Shown here one piece after another: positions 55,560 through 64,000 of a stretch of DNA of 64,000 nucleotides. Each line of letters opens with the position of its first letter. Within the stretch, counting starts at the first letter, position 1. Under the pieces are notes generated by a model, which was not told where the DNA came from, ran no database searches, and worked only from the letters and a program-made list of their open reading frames with translations. This stretch comes from Dimorphilus gyrociliatus (Eukaryota > Annelida > Polychaeta > Dinophilidae): positions 25,701-89,700 of the forward strand of contig CAJFCJ010000041.1 of NCBI GenBank assembly GCA_904063045.1, in the 5' to 3' direction. Made by a program: the position numbers and the translations under genes.

Positions 55560-57100
55560 GAAAAAATCAATTTAATGAATCAATTGGACGAAATTTTCTC
55601 ATAAATAATGCATACATACCAGATCACTCTTTAAGAAAAGATATTTTTGAAAATGATGAAAGGATCATTATCTTCTCCACATGAAAACAACTTGATCTGC
55701 TTTCATCACCTTTAAAATTGTAAAATTTCCTTTTAAAAAATTATTTTCTTTGCATTCATTTTTGAAAAAATGAAGTAAAACAGATGCCCTTAATGTTTGC
55801 ATTTATGACATCAAAGAAGAAGAGAGCTTATAATATATTATTTAATATATCAAGTATAAAGGGAAGGAGAAAACTAAGAAGTATTTGTAATAATGATGTC
55901 AGGTCATCAGGCAGAAAAATTGCTGAAGATATTTTATTAAAATGTTCAGCTGAGGAGATTAGTTTGCCAATTATGGAAAATTTGAGAAGATTAGCTAATG
56001 TCACCAGACAGAAGAAAAGACCTATAACATAAAATAATCCATTTTTTGAGATAAATATTGATTTTCTTCCTGATGATTTCCTGCAAGGAGATGTTTCATT
56101 TGGAAATCAGAGAATAATCATATTTGCTTCCAAGCAACAGTGTGACCTTTTATCCAAAAGCAAAGTTTGGTATCTGGATGGTACATTTAAGGTTGTCAGA
56201 GAACCATTTGTTCAACTTTTCTCCATCCATTCTTTTATCAAAAAAGATGAAGAAACAAAGCAGATTCCTTTGGCATTTATTTTCATGACATCAAAGAAGA
56301 AGAAAGCATATAAACAAGTATTAAGGGTAAGTTAATAAACATTTCATCTAACCTCTAAATTTTATCATATTCTCTAGGAAATTCAAACCATTACAAATTA
56401 TTCCAAACCAAAAAAGTTCTTTGCTGATTATGAGTTAGGATTATGCACTGCTTTATCATCTGTTTATCCTAATGTACCAATTCAAGGATGTGTTTTCCAT
56501 TGGACACAAGCAGTTTTCAGAAAAATCCAAGTAATATATTATATTACATAGTTTTATTATATAATTATTTCATGTTTTTAGAATTTGGGATATGCAACTG
56601 AATATAAAACTAGGCTGACCTCTAAAAATATGATGAGAAATTTATTGGCTCTTCCTTTTCTTCCTTCTGAAGTAATACCCCATTTTTTTTCATCTTTAAA
56701 AGAAGAAGCTTTTGAGAAAAATGTATATAAAGATTTGTATGAATATATAGAAAATACCTGGATTAGAAATTCTATTTGGACACCAGAATGCTGGTTTGTT
56801 TTTGGAATGAGTATTAGCACAAATAATGATGTTGAAGCATGGCACAGGAGACTTAATGAAAAAACTTTGCCTAAATCTTGCTTCTACTTATTAGTTGATT
56901 GCTTGAAACATGAAGCTTCTTTGATTCCAGTTTTTCAAAAACTTCTAACTGAAAAGAAATTAAGAAAATATCAAAGGCAAATGACAATAACAAAACAAAA
57001 GAAAATTTTTGACATATGGGATGAATATAAATTTGGTCAAATAACAGCATTTGATGTATTGGAAAAAATAGCAAACATTTATTCTGATTAACATCTTTAA
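55560..57100 (+). pseudogene. Two nested MULE transposase fragments
   Basis: First piece (55.56-55.87 kb): IPDHSLRKDIFENDERIIIF, a stop, then MPLMFAFMTSKKKRAY. Second piece (55.86-57.09 kb) starts upstream in the protein again (SGRKIAEDILLKCSAEE, LRRLANVTRQKKRP) and continues QRIIIFASKQQ, KVWYLDGTFKVV, IPLAFIFMTSKKKKAY. After a 50-bp intron come FFADYELGLCTAL, QGCVFHWTQAVFRKIQ, and after a further intron NLGYATEYK, SISTNNDVEAWHRRLNEK and a C-terminus ending ANIYSD. The second piece is nearly intact: one stop at about 56,032 and no finger region. It matches the copy at 3.3-4.9 kb in intron positions. Confidence 0.8.
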
Positions 57101-57216
57101 ATTGTGATTTTCATATATTTAGCATTTTTATGTTGTGTTTAGTTTATTAACTCTGATAAATTTCTTATTTTTCATTAACTATATTATATACATTTTTCCC
57201 ATTATTTCTTTTAAAA

Positions 57217-58190
57217 GAAGAATATTCAAGTTCCAGCAAAAAGGTTAAAGCTTATAATAAAATGGTGTTCATTGATGGACAAACATTCACAAATCAGATA
57301 TTTAGAGGTTAGATTTTAGGTTAAAAAATTATCAGGTAAATTATCAATTAGCTGCCTTTCATAAAATGTATCACAGGTAAACCTAGATTTAATTCTATGT
57401 TCCTTCCCATGTACCCATCTTAGGGTTAGGGTAAAAGTTAAAGATATGTAGAATGTTTTCCATCATTGAATTGCACAACTTTGGTTATATTTAACATGTT
57501 TGAACTCTATTATTTGATGCAACTTATACATGTACATCTTAAAACCTACTCAAGAAAATGCTATAACATTGGCCAAACATAAGTTTGATTAGTCAGCTTG
57601 AAGGCTCATCTTTAATTACCAATAAAGGTTTGGCCAAGGACCTGGGAAAATCATCTGGAAACAACCTCCACTGGAACCATCCATCTACTCCTCAACATTG
57701 GAAGACAGTTTGGTAATTTGGCAACCTGCTATTATGAACTATCTACTCTGCTATTGAACTCTCATATTGTTACTTGCTTAAGTATTATTATTGCGAATAA
57801 ACCATTTTAATTTAAACATTTGTTTAAAGGTTTGAGTAGAACCAGTATTGTTATAACTTGCAAATGCATAGATTTTGCCAGCAAGAGCAGTACAGAATGA
57901 CTAACAGAAACAATCTGCAGTTGATTTTTCTCCATATTTTGGTTCCAAATATAAAAAATAGATTTTTTTTTTAATTATTAAAACATGTTTAAAGGATTGT
58001 ATGGAAATCATCAGAAATCTACACTGCTGTTTGACAAAATATAAAGAAAAAGAAACCAATATCCTGGCAGCTGGTCTTTTATTAAGATCTTTGTTACAAC
58101 ATCACATAATCAACAAGAAAAATATATTTAATAACCAAATGAGATACAAAAAAAACAAACTGTAATTAATTAATTGATTGATAAATCTGG
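57217..58190. repeat. Segmental duplication, copy 2
   Basis: Same sequence as 47,840-48,410 from GAATATTCAAGTTCCAGCAA onward, including the receptor exon piece (KVKAYNKMVFIDGQTF). It differs by an extra 40 bp near 57,320 and by the R1 LTR at 57,472. Its left edge coincides with the end of MULE-derived sequence. It leads directly into receptor copy C. Confidence 0.85.
57472..57894 (+). mobile_element. R1 LTR, copy 3, internal deletion, 4-bp TSD
   Basis: It starts TGCACAACTTTGG and ends GCAGTACA. GAAT precedes and follows it (57,468-57,471 and 57,895-57,898). The unoccupied duplicate at 48,079-48,082 has a single GAAT, proving the insertion. About 210 bp are missing after GGTTTGGCCAAG. In full copies CCAAG occurs at both edges of the missing piece, so the deletion probably used this 5-bp microhomology. 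Confidence 0.9.
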
Positions 58191-58326
58191 GTTTTGTTTT
58201 GTTTTTAAAGTTAAATTAAATTTTTAAAAATACAATAAAGTTTATTGAAAATTTCCATTTTAATAATGAAAATTTGCAATTTTTTTTTTAATCTTCCTTA
58301 TTCATTTTTTTCTTTCAAACTTCCAA

Positions 58327-61300
58327 ATGGCTTTGAATTGTTTGCTGTTAAAATTATTTATATTTCATTTATTTACTCAATGCCTTTTCTTTCACTATTA
58401 CTATTATGATTCAATGGTAGTTGTTGTTAAAATTTTTGACCACTTCTTTAATATAAATTTTTTTCTGTTTTTCTCTTCACCAGGCACTTTTGAAAGACTT
58501 GGCTGGAAATTTTCAATTAGAAAATGGCTCTTGTACCATAAATTATTGCTATGGAAGTTTATTCCATTATTACAAATCAAGAAAAAGTCTAGTTATTCAC
58601 AATATAAGTAGTGAATCAAGAGTTTTGCTAAATGAAATTTGTGATAGAATGGGATATGATAAAGTAAAAGCTGAGCCTTTCTACAAGGAAATATCACCTA
58701 AAAGTCTATTTAAATTTATTATGTTTTTTATAATAGAAAATGTTCATCATTTTAACAGAATTCAACAAGTTGTTTATATATTATAACGAGATAACTGAAG
58801 AGTTTCATTATATGATTGATTTTGACCAATCAGATATCAGTTTTATTGACATTTCTCTTAAATGCTATTTTAGAAATCAGTCTTGTAGAAAGAATATTTA
58901 TTTCTCTCATTCATTTCTCTTCCCTTCACACATTTTATCTTTCAGACTACTTTTCTATACATCACTACACTTTTACAAATTCAGAAAATCAATTCATCAT
59001 ATACTTTAAACAATTTAACAACAATTCAAAAATTGTATGCTTAATTGATGAACTGAATGATGTTTGCAAAAGGAAATCTTACAAGATAACACTGAACCAT
59101 TTTGAAAGTCTTTTTGATTTGAATGACAATATTAAATTGAAAAATATTCCATACTGCTCTTTAAATTTTTGTACAAATGCCAATAAACAAAGCAACATAT
59201 CAATAAAATGGATGAAAGAGATGAATAACAATTGGTTGAAAGATGAGCCAAACAATTTAGATAAATTGATGCCAGTGTATCACAGTTACAATAGTTATGA
59301 TACAATTCCATTATTATTTGAATTTAGAAACAATAGCCAATTGTTAAATACTCTATCAACTTTGTGTAATGAGTACAATCAGAAATTCTATCATACATTT
59401 TCTGGACAGAAAACTTATGAAATATTTCATTATTGGCATTTATCTTATAGTGAAAATTTTGTAGACGTCATCACTTGTTCCCAATCCAAGGAAACAATTA
59501 AACATTGTCGGATTATCAATCAACACTATAGATACTACGATCATTACACAATTAAATTGAAATGTTTTAATGAAATTCTAAAACCTTTGAGGTTGATTGC
59601 AGGTGATACACAAGACAAGTAAAAAAAAAACACTCTACTCTTTTTTAAAAACAATCTACAGCTTCTTCTTTTAGAATATCAAATTTAAATTCTCATTTAT
59701 ATTCTCATAATTTATCAAAACACCAATCTTTTAGTGGAGAATTACAAGTTAATTATCAGGGCTATTGGTATAGAATTGCTCATATTCAATTAAATCACAA
59801 AGCAGTAAATCTGATTTGTGAATATTTCCATTTTACAAGTGGTACTGTTGATTTTCAAGATGGGATTGATAAGGAAAATTTTCCAATTCTTTCATTAAAG
59901 TGTTCAAATTCGGCAGAATCTTTTGACAGCTGTTCAATTGAGAATTTTATGAATCCAATACTCAGTGACCTATTACCATTGAGTATTTCTTGTCACCAAA
60001 CACATACTCAATGTGACAACATCTCAAATGGAACTGTAGCAACTTATAAATATTTAAACAGCTGCTACTATTTATATAAAACACCAAAAGTTGTCAATTT
60101 TTTAGAAGCTAATAGATTATGTCTGTCAAAAGGAAAGAGATTGTTAGGAGTAACTGGATATGACGAAGCTAGATTTGTTGAAGTTGCTCTCCTCTCCTCC
60201 TATATAAATTCCAATGGAAACCTAATGAAAGAAATGGGAAAGTTGAAGAAAAGTTGGCAAATTCCTACAGGTTGAATAGAATTTTTTGATGTATAGGAGA
60301 AAAAAAAGGGCTTTTCAACAATATATTAAAAAAATCTTCTATAGGATCAGTAAAAATTTCAAATGGGGAAAAGAAAATTTTGACTAGTGATAATATTTCA
60401 TATTCACTAATAGGATTGTGGGCTATTGATGCATCAATAGACAAAAGGTCAATTCAATAGAAAAAAGTTTACAATATATATATATATATATATACATGAC
60501 GTCATCTTATCTTACCTTCATTTCTTTGCATAGATGTAGAATCGATATTAATGAACCACAATTGCTTTGGAATAAGAATCCTTGTACAAAAATGCAAAAT
60601 TACAAAGAATTCAACATTCAAGGCCTATATTCAATATCTTGCTCATTGAAACTTTTCAAATCAATTTTCTGCGAAGAGGAAAAGCGTAAGAAAAGCAAAA
60701 ATGAAAATTTGTTACAATTCAATAAATTTAACATTTTAATGTTTGAAATGTTTAATAAAGAATTTTTAAAATTGAATATTTCACCATACCAAGGAATTGT
60801 TACTTTGGAAATGATTGCAAATTTAAAAATGAATGCTTTATTTATGCAAAGAATTGAAAATTATAAAAGAAAAATTGAAAGTAATAAATTAAAAGTATTT
60901 CAATGTAATTTGTCAAAAGATTATATCAGTCTTGTTTATAAATGCGATGGGAATTTTGATTGTCCTGATGGTTCTGATGAGGAAAATTGCCAAAATGGTC
61001 AACATTTATCAATCTTTCAATGTGACAATGCATCCAAGACATTGAGCATTGTACACATTTGTGATCAAACTTACAATTGTTTAGACAGATCAGATGAAAA
61101 GTATTGCGGTATGTAACATAAATTTTTCCTTTATAACAAAAAGTTTTTACGAAAAAAAAAATAGAGCATGAAAAGTGTTTAGATCCGTATTGGTAAAAAT
61201 TCAAAATTCAAAATAAAAGTTATATTTTTAAAAATATAATTGTTTTTTCTTTTTCAAGGATGTGCCAGAATAAAAGATGCATTTTGAAATATTATTTGTG

Positions 61301-64000
61301 CAATTCAATTGATGATTGTTTAGATGGTTCCGATGAGGAAAATTGCATTTCTCCTGGTATAATAGGGCTATGTGTAAAATTTATTGTTATTTATGTTAAA
61401 TCAATAGGGTATATAATCCTGACATATTGAGCTTAGGGCTACAGTTGGCCAAATTATTCTTCTATAGTTTAAAAACTTACAAATCTCTTTTCTAAGTATC
61501 TAAGCGAATGTACTGGTGTTTGTCGTAAATTTTTCAAATCTTATATAGGGCTAATGCTCTTCAAAAATTCCAATCGTCTTTTTTATGTGTTTTGCCTACT
61601 TTTGCATAAATTGACATCATTTTAGCTTCTGTTTTTTTTTCAGGAATTTACGGATTCGGATGTTCTGACGGCTCTATTATACATAGTTCCAAAATGTGTG
61701 ATTTTCAATTCGATTGTCCACAAGAAACAGATGAGAAAATTACCAAAAATAATTGTTTGTTTTGACATGAAATATTAAAAAGAGAATTTTTTTTTTATAA
61801 AAACATATAGGTTTTGAAAAAATTGAACATTCAAAATGTCATCTTTATTATAAAAATAAAAATTCAAAATCGAGTCATTTTTGGTCGAATTCTTATGGTT
61901 TTTATAATTTTCCATAAGGAATAAAATGTTTTTTGTTCTTTTTCTCTTTATAAATAGAATACTACGAAAATTTTATTTTAAAGTATCCTTTCCATGGTAA
62001 AATATTTAAAATACAGTTATATTACTACTTAAAACTTGTTAGTTTAAAAAAAATACTATTAACAACTACAGATCTATACAAATGCAATTACTATTTTGAT
62101 GTGAGCAGTCATAGGCAGATTTTGAATCATCCACCATGGAATTATTTAAAAAATTGTAGACAATCTGATATGTGTCAGCCTGGAAGTTTTAAATGTAGCA
62201 CTTATGGATATTGTATTGAAAATAGTAAAGTATGTGATGGAAATTTTGATTGCTTTTTGAAAGACGATGAATTAGGATGTGGTTAATTTCATTTGTTTTT
62301 TTTTTTTTTTACTATTTACTCAAAATCAATCAATCAATCATATTAATTTTAAAAAGAAAACTTCAAAAGACAGGGATACTATCATTGTAGAAATAGTTCA
62401 ATTTATATCATCTTGTCAGACATTTGCCAGGCTAGAATAAGAAAGAGTTGTGAAAGTTATGGAAATTCAATTTGTGACGGCCGGAAATGTCCTTTAGGAG
62501 ATGATGGAGATAGTAGAATTTGCCTGGCGGATTTGTTTTGTCCAACAAATTGTTTCTGTTCATCGCCATTTGATATTAGCTGCACAACAAAGATAATTAT
62601 AACAAAACTCCATAATCTATTTATAAAAGGTTTAGAATTGAAATCGATGAAACAACGCTTCGATGAAATTTTAAATTATTTTTTTAAAATTCAAACTCTA
62701 TCATCACTAATTAAATTAATAATAAAAAATTCAAATTTATCATCACTATACGAATTGGATAAATTTGAAAATATTAAAATTCTACATTTTGAAAATTGTA
62801 GAAATTTATCAAAATTGAAAAATATCTTTTTTAAACAACATTCAAAATTATATTATTTAAATTTAAGTTTTAATAGAATTTTTGAAATTGAAAAACACTT
62901 TTTTTCCAAATTTCAATATTTAACAATTCTTGATTTATCTTTTAATGAAATTACAATATTTCCATCAGTTTTATTTAGAAATCTGGTTAGATTAAGACAA
63001 CTTTTTATTGAAAATATAAATATAATAAATCTTCATAAATCATCATTTCAAAATCTTATTAAAATCACAAAATTATCATTGAAAAATACAAATATTTTAA
63101 ATATTGTTGATATTAAATCGGATATATTTAAAAAAAATATCAATTTGAAAATTTTAAATAGTAAATATATTATTTTATGCTGTTTTGGTGAAAAAATGAG
63201 GAAAGGACTGTTTTTTGATTGTAAACCAGAGAAAACTATTTTCTTTTCCTGTGGTCAATTAATTAATTCTACTACTTTAAAAAGTTTGCCAAACATAAAC
63301 ATCTTTTTACTATTTTTTTCTTCTTTTTTTTTCCATTTTAAAAGAGCTCGTTTATATTATGATTTTTCTTGGTTTTTTTGGTAACATTCTGTCATTATAC
63401 TTTAAGATTAGTTGTCTGAAAAGACCAACAAATTTACTTCAAATAAATTTAACATTGGCAGATTTACTTTTCATTATATATCTCTTAATAATTGCTATTT
63501 ATGATTGGAATTTTAGTGACGACTACCTGAATCATGATTGGGAATGGAGACATAGTAAAATGTGCCAATTTCTTGGAGTTCTTAGCAGTTCAACCTGTCT
63601 CCTTTCATCAGTTAGTCTAGTATTTTGGACATTGGAAAAGGCGGCTGCTGTTAAGAATAATACTAAAATTCTTTTTCTGAGTTATAAATCAATATCACTT
63701 ATACTAACCCTAACAATGTTGTCAGTTGTATCAATAGCTATATTTCCGTCATTTTTCTTTCAGGTTGTTTCAATAGTATACACATTTTATCAATTAGAAA
63801 ATACATAATCTTTTAAATTCATAGAACTATTCAACAAGATATCCACTATGCTTTTCACTTCACCTAACAAATCAAAGAAAGGATGGATGGATTTATTCTC
63901 TTATAATGTTTTCCTTATTGCCAATATTTCTAATAGGTTTTGTTATATATCTTTATATTGATATATTCAAGGAGGTTGTAAAGAGCAGCAAAATCATTTC
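58327..64000 (+). CDS. Receptor copy C: SRCR-CTLD-LDLa-LRR-7TM (partial at right edge)
   Basis: Best-preserved family member. The ATG at 58,327 starts a signal peptide (MALNCLLLKLFIFHLFTQC); exon 1 ends at 58,416 and exon 2 starts at 58,484 in phase. SRCR-like segments: EICDRMGYDK (58.63 kb), TLCNEYNQKF with VDVITCSQSKETIKHC (59.36-59.5 kb), NLICEYFHF with LSLKCSNSAESFDSC (59.8-59.94 kb). The lectin-like domain follows (YKYLNSCYYLYKTPK; QLLWNKNPC). LDLa repeats: YKCDGNFDCPDGSDEENC, ICDQTYNCLDRSDEKYC, LCNSIDDCLDGSDEENC, MCDFQFDCPQETDEK and VCDGNFDCFLKDDELGC. Then LRRNT (CPTNCFCSSPFDISC) and about six LRRs. The intron 63,284-63,344 joins in frame to TM1 (GFFGNILSLY), TM2 (NLTLADLLFIIYLL), DWEWRHSKMCQFLGV, TM3, TM4, and after a 49-bp intron (63,776-63,824) RYPLCFSLH and TM5. 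The tail is outside the window. Relaxin-receptor-like (type C LGR) transmembrane region; ligand unknown. Confidence 0.8.

Noticed and set aside
60475-60495. (TA)n run as a regulatory TATA region
   Set aside because: It is a simple dinucleotide repeat inside an intron of receptor copy C.

Overview
The window is about 70% A+T eukaryotic DNA. Genes are split by very short introns (about 35-75 bp, GT-AG), and the proteins are animal-type: a DEG/ENaC channel, LDLa/LRR rhodopsin-type receptors, C-type lectins, a Ly6/uPAR domain and a cadherin repeat. It comes from a small-intron invertebrate metazoan; I cannot name the phylum. No prokaryotic gene, rRNA or tRNA was recognised.

Layout. 0-2 kb: receptor (SRCR-like) fragment and a DEG/ENaC last-exon fragment on opposite strands. 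1.9-5.5 kb: a non-autonomous MULE-like element with a 9-bp target duplication, a FLYWCH/MULE transposase on the minus strand, and an LTR (family R1) cutting its 5' end. 6.46-9.4 kb: a complete-looking DEG/ENaC channel with a very large extracellular insertion. 11.3-12.6 kb: 3' end of an LTR element (membrane-anchored env-like ORF, polypurine tract, LTR). 12.8-14.1 kb: dead MULE. 15.9-22.6 kb: a minus-strand gene for a huge cysteine-rich surface protein ending in a Ly6/uPAR domain and GPI signal. 23.4-24.5 kb: R1 LTR and a cadherin fragment. 25.7-29.2 kb: receptor copy A, minus strand, broken. 29-33.3 kb: MITEs, R2 LTRs and retroelement debris. 33.9-35.7 kb: a secreted protein with an ITIH-C-terminal-like domain. 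35.9-41.7 kb: two MULE copies facing each other, each with PHD-like finger exons at its outer end, invaded by R3 and R2 LTRs. 42.2-47.4 kb: receptor copy B. 49.3-50 kb: broken ITIH-like paralogue. 50.5-52.7 kb: multi-lectin membrane protein, frameshifted. 53.2-54.6 kb: truncated Penelope-like element. 54.6-55.1 kb: LRR fragment. 55.5-57.2 kb: MULE pieces. 57.2-58.2 kb: segment duplicated from 47.8-48.4 kb with an R1 LTR inserted. 58.3-64 kb: receptor copy C, the best preserved, running off the right edge.

Main theme. A local family of chimeric receptors has the order signal peptide, SRCR-like repeats, one C-type-lectin-like domain, several LDLa repeats, LRRs, and a relaxin-receptor-like 7TM. 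There are at least three copies plus fragments in different states of decay. They sit among three LTR families that share TGTAC...GTACA termini and a conserved U5 stem-loop, and among several MULE families whose ends are built of short tandem repeats. Several insertions can be dated by target-site duplications, and some by empty sites found elsewhere in this same window. All functional statements are inferred from protein motifs; no search was run.
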